In this document: piece after piece, positions 49,855 to 58,531 of the stretch | How positions within the stretch are numbered: the first letter of the stretch is position 1 | Layout: each line of letters opens with the position of its first letter | Notes under the pieces: model-generated | What the model saw: only the letters and a program-made list of their open reading frames with translations | Databases searched by the model: none | Told to the model about the DNA's origin: nothing | Translations under genes and position numbers: made by a program | From: Streptomyces cinnabarinus | GTDB taxonomy: Bacteria > Actinomycetota > Actinomycetes > Streptomycetales > Streptomycetaceae | DNA: 64,000 nucleotides | Reading direction: 5' to 3' | Assembly (NCBI RefSeq): GCF_027270315.1 | Contig: NZ_CP114413.1 | Location: 4,898,001-4,962,000 of the forward strand

Positions 49855-50022
49855 TCAATCGACTGATAATTCGATCAAGTTCCTACCGGGGCCGATCCGG
49901 GCGTCAATGCCTTTGACGCATTACCACTTTCGGGTCCCGTGGTCGGGGGTCGATCATTTGCTGAAGAGCATGTGAAGGCCAATTCCGTTTACCGCGCACT
50001 GTTTTGATCAGGTTCCGGTACC

Positions 50023-50028
50023 TACAAT
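50023..50028 (+). promoter_or_regulatory. Candidate -10 of the hppA promoter
   Basis: TACAAT lies 42 nt before the hppA ATG. TGTTTT 17 nt upstream is a weak -35. The leader would include the AAGGAGG ribosome binding site. Confidence 0.45.
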
Positions 50029-50070
50029 CCGTCCACATCTTGAGCTCAGCCCAAGCGTCAAGGAGGACGA

Positions 50071-52476
50071 ATGGCGGGGCTTTCTACCCCTCATCAGTTG
50101 GATCACCCCACAACCTTCGCAGCCGCAGTCCTGACCGACGGCAACCGTGCCCTGGTGATGGTCATCGGTGTCGTCGCGCTGGCGGCGCTGGTCGTCGCCG
50201 GCGTGCTGGTACGCCAGGTGCTCGCGGCGGGCGAGGGCACCGACAGCATGAAGAAGATCGCGGCGGCGGTCCAGGAAGGCGCCAACGCCTATCTGGCCCG
50301 GCAACTGCGCACCCTCGGCGTATTCGCCGTGGTCGTGTTCTTCCTGCTCATGCTGCTGCCCGCGGACGACTGGAATCAGCGCATCGGCCGATCATTGTTC
50401 TTCTTGATCGGCGCCGCGTTCTCGGCGGCCACCGGCTATATCGGCATGTGGCTCGCCGTACGCAGCAATGTGCGCGTCGCCGCCGCGGCCAGGGAAGCGA
50501 CCCCGGCGGAAGGTGAGCCCGAAAAGGATCTCACCGCCGTCTCGCACAAAGCCATGAAGATCGCTTTCCGCACGGGCGGCGTCGTCGGCATGTTCACGGT
50601 GGGGCTCGGTCTGCTGGGCGCCTCCTGTGTGGTGCTGGTGTACGCGGCCGACGCGCCGAAGGTGCTGGAGGGCTTCGGCCTGGGTGCCGCCCTCATCGCC
50701 ATGTTCATGAGGGTCGGCGGCGGCATCTTCACCAAGGCCGCCGACGTCGGCGCCGACCTGGTCGGCAAGGTCGAGCAAGGCATTCCGGAGGACGACCCGC
50801 GCAATGCCGCGACCATCGCCGACAATGTGGGCGACAACGTCGGCGACTGCGCGGGCATGGCGGCCGACCTCTTCGAGTCGTACGCGGTGACCCTGGTCGC
50901 CGCGCTCATCCTCGGCAAGGCGGCCTTCGGTGACGCCGGACTCGCCTTCCCGTTGCTGGTGCCCGCGATCGGCGTGATCACGGCGATGATCGGCATCTTC
51001 GCCGTGGCCCCGCGCCGCAGCGACCGCAGCGGCATGGCGGCGATCAACCGCGGCTTCTTCATCTCCGCGGTGATCTCGCTGGTCCTGGTGGCCATCGCGG
51101 TCTTCGTCTACCTGCCGTCGACCTACGCCGACCTCGACGGGATCACCGACGCGGCGATCCAGGGCAAGAGCGGCGACCCGCGGATCCTGGCGCTCGTCGC
51201 CGTGGCGATCGGCATCCTGCTCGCCGCGGTGATCCAGGTGCTGACCGGCTACTTCACCGAGACCAACCGGCGCCCGGTCAAGGACATCGGCAAGTCCTCC
51301 CTGACCGGACCCGCCACGGTCGTCCTCGCCGGTATCTCCATCGGTCTGGAATCGGCCGTCTACACCGCCCTGCTGATCGGCCTCGGCGTCTACGGCGCCT
51401 TCCTGCTCGGCGGTACGTCGATCATGCTGGCGCTGTTCGCCGTGGCGCTGGCCGGCACCGGCCTGCTCACCACGGTCGGTGTGATCGTCGCGATGGACAC
51501 CTTCGGGCCGGTCTCCGACAACGCCCAGGGCATCGCCGAGATGTCCGGGGACGTCGAGGGCGCGGGCGCCCAGGTGCTCACCAACCTGGACGCGGTCGGC
51601 AACACCACCAAGGCCATCACCAAGGGCATCGCCATCGCCACGGCCGTCCTCGCGGCCTCGGCGCTCTTCGGCTCGTACCGCGACGCCATCACCACCGGCG
51701 CGCGGGACGTGGGCGAGAAGCTGTCGGGCGAGGACGCCCCGCTGAGTCTGATGATGGACATCTCGCAGCCCAACAACCTCGTCGGCCTGATCGCCGGCGC
51801 GGCGGTCGTCTTCCTCTTCTCCGGACTGGCCATCAACGCCGTGTCGCGTTCGGCCGGTTCGGTGGTCTACGAGGTGCGGCGGCAGTTCCGCGAGAAGCCC
51901 GGGATCATGGACTACAGCGAGACGCCGGAGTACGGCAAGGTCGTCGACATCTGTACGAGGGACGCGCTCAGGGAACTGGCGACGCCCGGTCTGCTCGCGG
52001 TGATGGCGCCCATCTTCATCGGGTTCACGCTCGGCGTGGGCGCCCTCGGCTCCTTCCTGGCCGGCTCGATCGGCGCGGGCACGCTGATGGCGGTGTTCCT
52101 CGCCAACTCCGGCGGCGCCTGGGACAACGCCAAGAAACTCGTCGAGGACGGCCACCACGGCGGCAAGGGCAGCGAGGCCCATGCCGCCACGGTGATCGGC
52201 GACACCGTCGGTGACCCCTTCAAGGACACCGCCGGTCCCGCGATCAACCCGCTGCTGAAGGTCATGAACCTGGTGGCACTGCTGATCGCGCCCGCGGTGA
52301 TCGATTTCTCGTACGGCGACGACAAGAACATCGGTGCCCGCGTGCTGATCGCGGTGCTGGCGTTCCTGGTGATCGCCGGTGCCGTGTACATCTCCAAGCG
52401 GCGCGGGATCGCGATGGGTGACGACGGCAACGCCGAGCGGACGGCCAAGTCGCCCGATCCGGCGGTGGTTTCGTAG
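50071..52476 (+). CDS. hppA: Membrane-bound proton-pumping pyrophosphatase
   Basis: An 801-residue polytopic protein with ~16 membrane helices that couples PPi hydrolysis to H+ pumping. Signature DVGADLVGKVE, with DNVGDNVGDCAGMAADLFE and the third PPi-binding block DTVGDPFKDTAGPAINPLLK. The position that separates K+-dependent from K+-independent types reads GNTTKA (Lys514), predicting a K+-independent proton pump. AAGGAGG lies just before the ATG. A perfect GC hairpin terminates it. Confidence 0.95.
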   Translation: MAGLSTPHQLDHPTTFAAAVLTDGNRALVMVIGVVALAALVVAGVLVRQVLAAGEGTDSMKKIAAAVQEGANAYLARQLRTLGVFAVVVFFLLMLLPADDWNQRIGRSLFFLIGAAFSAATGYIGMWLAVRSNVRVAAAAREATPAEGEPEKDLTAVSHKAMKIAFRTGGVVGMFTVGLGLLGASCVVLVYAADAPKVLEGFGLGAALIAMFMRVGGGIFTKAADVGADLVGKVEQGIPEDDPRNAATIADNVGDNVGDCAGMAADLFESYAVTLVAALILGKAAFGDAGLAFPLLVPAIGVITAMIGIFAVAPRRSDRSGMAAINRGFFISAVISLVLVAIAVFVYLPSTYADLDGITDAAIQGKSGDPRILALVAVAIGILLAAVIQVLTGYFTETNRRPVKDIGKSSLTGPATVVLAGISIGLESAVYTALLIGLGVYGAFLLGGTSIMLALFAVALAGTGLLTTVGVIVAMDTFGPVSDNAQGIAEMSGDVEGAGAQVLTNLDAVGNTTKAITKGIAIATAVLAASALFGSYRDAITTGARDVGEKLSGEDAPLSLMMDISQPNNLVGLIAGAAVVFLFSGLAINAVSRSAGSVVYEVRRQFREKPGIMDYSETPEYGKVVDICTRDALRELATPGLLAVMAPIFIGFTLGVGALGSFLAGSIGAGTLMAVFLANSGGAWDNAKKLVEDGHHGGKGSEAHAATVIGDTVGDPFKDTAGPAINPLLKVMNLVALLIAPAVIDFSYGDDKNIGARVLIAVLAFLVIAGAVYISKRRGIAMGDDGNAERTAKSPDPAVVS

Positions 52477-52504
52477 GCCTCGTCACGAGGTTCCGGCTCA
52501 ACGA

Positions 52505-52542
52505 GCGGGCGGACGGCGCGAATTGACGCGTCGCCCGCCCGC
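52505..52542 (+). terminator. Strong terminator downstream of hppA
   Basis: GCGGGCGGACGGCGCG pairs with CGCGTCGCCCGCCCGC around AATTGA. Confidence 0.9.
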
Positions 52543-52689
52543 TTCGCGTGGGCGCGCGCTCCTGTCGTGAGCCTTCTCTCCCATGGTGCGAATCGCAGCA
52601 AAAGCATTCATCTCGGACATCCGGTATGCGGTCGTACGCCATCCGGCGTGTATCTTCCGGGGCCGAGAGCCATGGAAGGGACCAATCCG

Positions 52690-53262
52690 GTGAACAAGAA
52701 GCTCGTGGCCGCACTGTCCGGCGGTGCGGTACTGGTACTGGCGCTGTCGGGATGCAGCAGCGACGACGGCAACGACAAGCTGGATGCCTGGGCCAAGCAG
52801 GTCTGCGACGCCGTACAGCCGCAGGCCAAGAAGATCGAGTCGGCGAACGCCGCGATCCAGAAGGAGACCTCCGACAACGCCACGCCGGAGGAGGTCCAGA
52901 AGACCGACTCGCAGGCCTTCCAGGACATGTCCGACGCCTACAAGGCGATCGGCACGGCCGTGGACAAGGCGGGGGCGCCGGACGTCGAGAACGGCGCGAA
53001 GAAGCAGCAGGACGCGGTCAAGGAGCTGAACGGCATCTCCGCGTCCTACGCCGACCTGAAGAAGCAGGTCGACAAGCTCGACACCAAGGACCAGGGCAAG
53101 TTCGCCGAGGGCCTGAAGGACATCGCCACCGAGCTGAACAAGCTGAGCACCAGCGGCAGCAACGCGCTCAAGACGCTGGAGGAGGGCGAGGTCGGCCAGG
53201 CCATGGCGGAGCAGTCCAGCTGCAAGTCGGCCACCGGCACGCCGTCGGCCGCGGCCGGCTGA
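52690..53262 (+). CDS. Small secreted lipoprotein
   Basis: A 190-residue lipoprotein. Signal peptide NKKLVAALSGGAVLVLALSGC with the lipobox LSGC (Cys21), then a helical, Lys/Asp/Glu-rich mature domain (NDKLDAWAKQVCDAVQPQAKKIESANAAI ... TELNKLSTSGSNALKTLEEGEVG) with coiled-coil character. Two further cysteines (QVCDAV, QSSCKS) may pair. Function is unknown; it is a common extracytoplasmic protein in streptomycetes. The GTG at 52690 follows GAAGGGA. Upstream ATG 52672 is out-competed by this site. Confidence 0.8.
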   Translation: MNKKLVAALSGGAVLVLALSGCSSDDGNDKLDAWAKQVCDAVQPQAKKIESANAAIQKETSDNATPEEVQKTDSQAFQDMSDAYKAIGTAVDKAGAPDVENGAKKQQDAVKELNGISASYADLKKQVDKLDTKDQGKFAEGLKDIATELNKLSTSGSNALKTLEEGEVGQAMAEQSSCKSATGTPSAAAG

Positions 53263-53295
53263 CCCGAGCGGCCGCGTGGGGGCGGCGGCGCGGGT

Positions 53296-53301
53296 CACAA
53301 T
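53296..53301 (+). promoter_or_regulatory. Putative -10 element of the methyltransferase gene
   Basis: CACAAT ends 7 nt before the GTG at 53309. The intervening GGGGGG abuts the start codon too closely to be a normal ribosome binding site. Confidence 0.4.
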
Positions 53302-53308
53302 GGGGGGC

Positions 53309-54826
53309 GTGAGTACCTCCAGGCTGCCCGCTCTGCCCGCCTCCGACCGCCTCGATGCCGCCGCCCGGCTGCGGGACGCCCTGCTCGGGGCCTCCTTCAC
53401 CGCCGACGGGCTGCTCGAACTGCTCGGTGCGCCCGCGTACGCCGCGCTCGCCCGCAGCGAGACCGTGCCCGCGCTCCGGGCGACCCGCGGGGACACACCG
53501 CTGGAGACCCTCGTACGGCTGTTCCTGTTGCAGCAGCCCGTCGCGCACGCGCGCGTGGCGGACGTGCTGCCCGTCCACGACTGCCTGGAGACCGGGTGGC
53601 TGGTGCGGGCCGGCGATGACGAGCTCGCCGCCGCCGTGGACGTACGGCCGTACGGCGGACCCGGCGGCGAGGACTGGTTCATCGTCTCCGACCTGGGGTG
53701 CGCGGTCGGCGGCGCCGGAGGCATCGGCAGCAACGACGAAGGGGTCGTGCTCGGCGTCGGCGGCGCCTCCACGACCCTCGCGGGCATCACCGTCCGCACG
53801 CCCGTCTCCGCCGCCCTCGATCTCGGCACCGGCTCCGGGATCCAGGCCCTGCACGCCGCGCAGCACGCCACGCGCGTGACGGCGACCGATCTCAACCCGC
53901 GTGCCCTGCACATCACCGCGCTGACCCTTGCGCTCTCCGGCGCCCCGGCCGCGGACCTGCGCGGGGGCTCGCTGTTCGAGCCGGTCCGGGAGGGGGAGAC
54001 GTACGACCTGATCGTCTCCAACCCGCCCTTCGTGATCTCGCCGGGCGCCCGGCTGACGTACCGCGACGGCGGGATGGGCGGGGACGATCTGTGCCGCTCG
54101 CTCGTTCAGGGAGCGGGAGAGCTGCTGAACGAGGGCGGGTTCGCGCAGTTCCTCGCCAACTGGCAGCACGTTGCGGGGGAGGACTGGCAGGACAGGCTCA
54201 GGTCGTGGGTGCCGCGCGGGTGCGACGCGTGGATCGTCCAGCGCGAGGTGCAGGACGTCACGCAGTACGCCGAGCTGTGGCTGCGGGACGCCGGGGACCA
54301 CCGCGGCGACCCCGCCGAGTACCAGGCGCGCTACGACGCCTGGCTGGACGAGTTCGAGGCGCGCAAGGTCAAGGCCGTCGGCTTCGGCTGGATCACCCTG
54401 TGCAGGACGGGCTCCGCCGTGCCCTCGGTCACCGTGGAGGAGTGGCCGCACCCGGTCGAGCAGCCGCTCGGCGAGACGGTGCGCGCGCACTTCGCCCGCC
54501 TCGACTATCTGCGTGCGCACGATGACGCGGCCCTGCTGGAGGGGCACTTCCGGCTCGCCGCCGAGATCGTGCAGGAACAGGTCGGGCTGCCCGGTGCCGA
54601 GGACCCCGAGCACGTGGTGCTGCGCCAGAACCGCGGGATGCGCCGGGCCACCAAGGTGGACACCGTTGGCGCCGGTTTCGCGGGCGTCTGCGACGGATCG
54701 CTCAGCGCGGGCCGGATCCTGGACGCCATCGCTCAATTGGTGGGCGAGGATCCGGTATTGCTCCGCGACCGCACACCCGCGCAGATCCGGGTGCTGGTGG
54801 AACAGGGGTTCCTGGATCCGGCGTGA
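53309..54826 (+). CDS. SAM-dependent methyltransferase (DUF7059 + HemK/PrmC-like)
   Basis: A 505-residue protein. The N-terminal ~130 residues resemble the DUF7059 domain, followed by a class I methyltransferase: LDLGTGSGIQALHAAQHA (motif I) and LIVSNPPFVISPG (NPPF catalytic motif of N5-glutamine or N6-adenine methyltransferases). A further C-terminal domain (~350-505) is of unknown kind. Substrate is not determined; PrmC-like modification of a protein or rRNA are both possible. The start GTG 53309 is chosen for its -10 spacing; an ATG nine codons into the upstream frame is out of position. Confidence 0.83.
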   Translation: MSTSRLPALPASDRLDAAARLRDALLGASFTADGLLELLGAPAYAALARSETVPALRATRGDTPLETLVRLFLLQQPVAHARVADVLPVHDCLETGWLVRAGDDELAAAVDVRPYGGPGGEDWFIVSDLGCAVGGAGGIGSNDEGVVLGVGGASTTLAGITVRTPVSAALDLGTGSGIQALHAAQHATRVTATDLNPRALHITALTLALSGAPAADLRGGSLFEPVREGETYDLIVSNPPFVISPGARLTYRDGGMGGDDLCRSLVQGAGELLNEGGFAQFLANWQHVAGEDWQDRLRSWVPRGCDAWIVQREVQDVTQYAELWLRDAGDHRGDPAEYQARYDAWLDEFEARKVKAVGFGWITLCRTGSAVPSVTVEEWPHPVEQPLGETVRAHFARLDYLRAHDDAALLEGHFRLAAEIVQEQVGLPGAEDPEHVVLRQNRGMRRATKVDTVGAGFAGVCDGSLSAGRILDAIAQLVGEDPVLLRDRTPAQIRVLVEQGFLDPA

Positions 54827-54840
54827 TCGCAAACCGGTGA

Positions 54841-54872
54841 GGTGCCATTGGGCCGCCGGCGCTTCCGGCACC
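54841..54872 (+). terminator. Probable hairpin terminator
   Basis: GGTGCC (54841-54846) and GGCACC (54867-54872) enclose a GC-rich inner stem, just after the methyltransferase stop. The remaining gap to 55137 contains no recognised gene. Confidence 0.5.
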
Positions 54873-55137
54873 CGGTGAAATGGGCCGTGAGAAGAGCACG
54901 GGCGACGAGATCAAGATCTCCGGAAACAAAGATGACCGGAAAGGCACCCGCGCCGCCCTCGTTCACCGCTCGGCCGGGAGCGGGCCGGGAGGGCCTCGGG
55001 AGGCGCTCCAGGGGCCCTGGGAAGCGCACAGCCGCGTCGGCCGCGCGTTCACCCGGGGTTCGCCTCGCCGCCGCCCGCGCGTGACAGTCTCGCGGGACCG
55101 AGGCGTGCGCGGAGCGGAGCAAAGGGGCACCAGGGCC

Positions 55138-55335
55138 ATGGAGAGCGGACCGGCGATCTTCGCGGGAGTGGTGTTCGCCCTGTTCGGAGCCGGGCTCCTG
55201 GCGTGGACGGTGACCCGGGTACGGCACCGGGAGCCGGTCGCCCACGGTGTGAACCCCGTCGCATCGGCGACCCTCGCGAGCCTCGCCGCCATGATCACGC
55301 TCGCCGTCGCCGTGTGGTGCTTCACCCGCCTGTGA
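55138..55335 (+). CDS. Small two-helix membrane protein
   Basis: A 65-residue protein with two hydrophobic segments (AIFAGVVFALFGAGLLAWTVTRV and TLASLAAMITLAVAVWCFTRL) separated by a short polar stretch. No family is recognised. AAAGGGG lies 14 nt before the ATG. It lies upstream of topA in a separate transcription unit; small proteins in this place occur in other streptomycetes, from memory. Confidence 0.65.
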   Translation: MESGPAIFAGVVFALFGAGLLAWTVTRVRHREPVAHGVNPVASATLASLAAMITLAVAVWCFTRL

Positions 55336-55473
55336 GAACCGCGCCGGAGCTGGGATTCCGATAATTGGGAGGCGCCCCTCCGGAAAGGCTCGAAAAGGCC
55401 GCTGAGCACTCCGGGCGGCAGGAATGGCGGTAGTCGGGTTACCGTTCGAGTGGCCGTTGCGGGCTTTTCCCGT

Positions 55474-55479
55474 TTGACA
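55474..55479 (+). promoter_or_regulatory. TTGACA element upstream of topA
   Basis: A perfect -35 hexamer 103 nt before the TTG start. The best -10-like hexamer, TACCGT (55493-55498), is only 13 nt downstream, shorter than usual; topA promoters are known to respond to supercoiling. If real, the transcript excludes the ATG at 55490. Confidence 0.35.
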
Positions 55480-55582
55480 CGGGGGCGGGATGTACCGTCA
55501 CACTCCGCAGCGTCACCACCACCCGACCCCGGGAGCAAGGCCTGGGGAGGCCACCCAGTGTCGACCGGAGAGAAGAGCGAAG

Positions 55583-58411
55583 TTGTCCCCGACCAGCGAG
55601 ACCGCGAAGGGCGGCCGCCGACTCGTCATCGTCGAGTCGCCTGCCAAGGCAAAGACGATCAAGGGCTATCTCGGCCCCGGATACGTTGTCGAGGCGAGCG
55701 TCGGGCACATTCGCGACCTCCCCAACGGCGCCGCGGAGGTGCCGGAGAAGTACACCGGTGAGGTCCGCCGCCTCGGTGTGGACGTAGAACATGACTTCGA
55801 GCCGATCTATGTGGTCAACGCTGACAAGCGGGCGCAGGTCAAGAAGCTCAAGGACCTGCTGAAGGAGTCGGACGAGCTCTATCTCGCCACCGATGAGGAC
55901 CGCGAGGGCGAGGCCATCGCCTGGCACCTCCAGGAGGTGCTCAAGCCCAAGGTCCCGGTCAAGCGGATGGTCTTCCACGAGATCACCAAGGCCGCGATCC
56001 AGGCCGCCGTCGCCAACCCGCGTCAGCTCAACCAGAAGCTGGTCGACGCCCAGGAGACCCGCCGGATCCTCGACCGCCTCTATGGCTACGAGGTCTCGCC
56101 GGTGCTGTGGAAGAAGGTCATGCCGCGACTGTCGGCGGGCCGGGTCCAGTCGGTCGCGACGCGCCTTGTGGTGGAGCGGGAACGCGACCGCATCGCGTTT
56201 CGTTCGGCTGAGTACTGGGACCTGACGGGCACCTTCTCGACCGGCCGCGCGGGGGACTCGTCGGACCCGTCGTCGCTGGTCGCCCGCCTTCAGACCGTCG
56301 ACGGCAGGCGGGTCGCGCAGGGCCGCGACTTCGACTCCCTGGGACAGCTCAAGAGCGCGAACACCCTCCACCTCGACGAGGCGAACGCCCGCGCGCTGGC
56401 CGCCGCCCTGGAGCAGACGCGGTTCGCCGTCCGCTCGGTGGAGTCCAAGCCGTACCGCCGCTCGCCGTACGCCCCCTTCCGTACGACGACCCTCCAGCAG
56501 GAGGCCAGCCGCAAGCTCGGCTTCGGCGCGAAGGCGACCATGCAGGTGGCGCAGAAGCTGTACGAGAACGGCTTCATCACCTATATGCGTACGGACTCCA
56601 CGACGCTCAGCGACACCGCTGTCGCCGCGGCCCGCGCGCAGGTGACCCAGCTGTACGGCGCCGACTACCTGCCGTCCGCCCCGCGCACCTACGCCGGGAA
56701 GGTCAAGAACGCGCAGGAGGCGCACGAGGCGATCCGCCCGTCGGGTGATCGTTTCCGCACGCCCGCCGAGACCGGCCTGACCGGTGACCAGTTCAAGCTC
56801 TACGAGCTGATCTGGAAGCGCACCGTCGCCTCCCAGATGAAGGACGCGACCGGCAACAGCGTGACCGTGAAGATCGCCGGCACCGCCGCCGACGGCCGGG
56901 ACGTCGAGTTCAGCGCCTCCGGCAAGACGATCACCTTCCACGGCTTCCTGAAGGCCTACGTCGAGGGCGCCGACGACCCGAACGCCGAGCTGGACGACCG
57001 CGAGCGCCGGCTTCCCCAGGTCGGCGAGGGCGACGCGCTCAGCGCCGAGGAGATCACGGTCGACGGGCACGCCACCAAGCCCCCGGCCCGCTACACCGAG
57101 GCCAGCCTGGTCAAGGAGCTCGAAGAGCGCGAGATCGGCCGCCCGTCGACGTACGCCTCGATCATCGGCACCATCCTCGACCGCGGCTATGTCTTCAAGA
57201 AGGGCACGGCCCTCGTGCCGTCCTTCCTGTCCTTCGCCGTGGTCAACCTCCTGGAGAAGCACTTCGGGCGGCTCGTCGACTACGACTTCACCGCCAAGAT
57301 GGAGGACGACCTCGACCGCATCGCCCGCGGTGAGGCGCAGTCCGTGCCGTGGCTGAAGCGGTTCTACTTCGGCGAGGGTGAGGGCGCCGGCATCGGCGGC
57401 GCGGCCGAGGCCGGAAACGGCGACGGCGACCACCTCGGCGGCCTCAAGGAGCTGGTGACCGACCTGGGCGCGATCGACGCGCGCGAGGTGTCCTCGTTCC
57501 CGGTGGGCAACGACATCGTGCTGCGGGTCGGGCGCTACGGCCCGTACATCGAGCGCGGTGAGAAGGACTCCGAGAACCACCAGCGCGCGGACATCCCGAC
57601 CGACCTGGCGCCCGACGAGCTCTCCGTGGAGCTGGCCGAGGAACTGCTCGCCAAGCCGAGCGGCGACTTCGAGCTGGGCGCCGACCCGGTCAGCGGCAAC
57701 CAGATCGTCGCCAAGGACGGCCGCTACGGCCCGTACGTCACCGAGATCCTGCCCGAGGGCACCCCGAAGACCGGCAAGAACGCCGTGAAGCCGCGGACGG
57801 CCTCGCTGTTCAAGTCGATGTCGCTGGACACGGTGACGCTCGACGACGCCCTGAAGCTGATGTCGCTCCCGCGCGTGGTCGGCGCCGACGCCGAGGGCCA
57901 GGAGATCACCGCCCAGAACGGCCGTTACGGCCCGTATCTGAAGAAGGGCACGGACTCGCGGTCGCTCCAGACCGAGGACCAGCTCTTCACGATCACCCTC
58001 GAAGAGGCACTGGAGATCTACTCCCAGCCCAAGCAGCGTGGCCGGGCCGCCGCCAAGCCGCCGCTGAAGGAGCTGGGCACCGACCCGGTCAGCGAGAAGC
58101 CGGTCGTGGTCAAGGACGGCCGCTTCGGTCCGTACGTCACCGACGGGGAGACCAACGCGACCCTGCGCTCCGGCGACAGCGTCGAGGACATCACCCCGGA
58201 GCGCGGCTACGAGCTGCTCGCCGAGAAGCGCGCCAAGGGGCCCGCCAAGAAGACGGCGAAGAAGGCCACGACGAAGAAGGCCGCCGCCAAGAAGGCTCCG
58301 GCCAAGAAGGCGACCGCCGCGAAGAAGACCGCGGCGAAGAAGACGACGGCCACGGCCAAGAAGACGGCAGCGAAGAAGGCGACGGCCACCAAGCCGGCCG
58401 CGGAGGACTGA
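55583..58411 (+). CDS. topA: DNA topoisomerase I
   Basis: A 942-residue type IA topoisomerase. The TOPRIM domain (RRLVIVESPAKAKTIKGYLG ... YLATDEDREGEAIAWHL) is followed by the cleavage domain with Tyr334 in FITYMRTDST, then C-terminal Topo_C_Rpt domains and a ~55-residue lysine/alanine-repeat tail (KKTAKKATTKKAAAKK...), which in Streptomyces TopA aids processivity. It relaxes negative supercoils. Start: TTG 55583 gives the length of homologues (MSPTSETA...), after GGAGAGAAGAG; the ATG at 55490 is the alternative but lies at the promoter. Confidence 0.94.
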   Translation: MSPTSETAKGGRRLVIVESPAKAKTIKGYLGPGYVVEASVGHIRDLPNGAAEVPEKYTGEVRRLGVDVEHDFEPIYVVNADKRAQVKKLKDLLKESDELYLATDEDREGEAIAWHLQEVLKPKVPVKRMVFHEITKAAIQAAVANPRQLNQKLVDAQETRRILDRLYGYEVSPVLWKKVMPRLSAGRVQSVATRLVVERERDRIAFRSAEYWDLTGTFSTGRAGDSSDPSSLVARLQTVDGRRVAQGRDFDSLGQLKSANTLHLDEANARALAAALEQTRFAVRSVESKPYRRSPYAPFRTTTLQQEASRKLGFGAKATMQVAQKLYENGFITYMRTDSTTLSDTAVAAARAQVTQLYGADYLPSAPRTYAGKVKNAQEAHEAIRPSGDRFRTPAETGLTGDQFKLYELIWKRTVASQMKDATGNSVTVKIAGTAADGRDVEFSASGKTITFHGFLKAYVEGADDPNAELDDRERRLPQVGEGDALSAEEITVDGHATKPPARYTEASLVKELEEREIGRPSTYASIIGTILDRGYVFKKGTALVPSFLSFAVVNLLEKHFGRLVDYDFTAKMEDDLDRIARGEAQSVPWLKRFYFGEGEGAGIGGAAEAGNGDGDHLGGLKELVTDLGAIDAREVSSFPVGNDIVLRVGRYGPYIERGEKDSENHQRADIPTDLAPDELSVELAEELLAKPSGDFELGADPVSGNQIVAKDGRYGPYVTEILPEGTPKTGKNAVKPRTASLFKSMSLDTVTLDDALKLMSLPRVVGADAEGQEITAQNGRYGPYLKKGTDSRSLQTEDQLFTITLEEALEIYSQPKQRGRAAAKPPLKELGTDPVSEKPVVVKDGRFGPYVTDGETNATLRSGDSVEDITPERGYELLAEKRAKGPAKKTAKKATTKKAAAKKAPAKKATAAKKTAAKKTTATAKKTAAKKATATKPAAED

Positions 58412-58444
58412 CGGGGCCCGCGCCCCCCGGCTTCGCGAAACGAA

Positions 58445-58475
58445 CGCCCCGGCATCACTCTTTGGTGTCGGGGCG
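58445..58475 (+). terminator. Terminator downstream of topA
   Basis: CGCCCCGGCATCA pairs with TGGTGTCGGGGCG (two G-T pairs). Confidence 0.82.
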
Positions 58476-58519
58476 GCCGTACGTTCGGGCGTACCCGGCG
58501 GGCTGTCGGTACCTGCCGA

Positions 58520-58525
58520 TAGGCT
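58520..58525 (+). promoter_or_regulatory. Putative -10 element for the leaderless tmk fusion
   Basis: TAGGCT ends 6 nt before the ATG at 58532, identical to the arrangement before nth. Confidence 0.55.
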
Positions 58526-58531
58526 GAAAGC

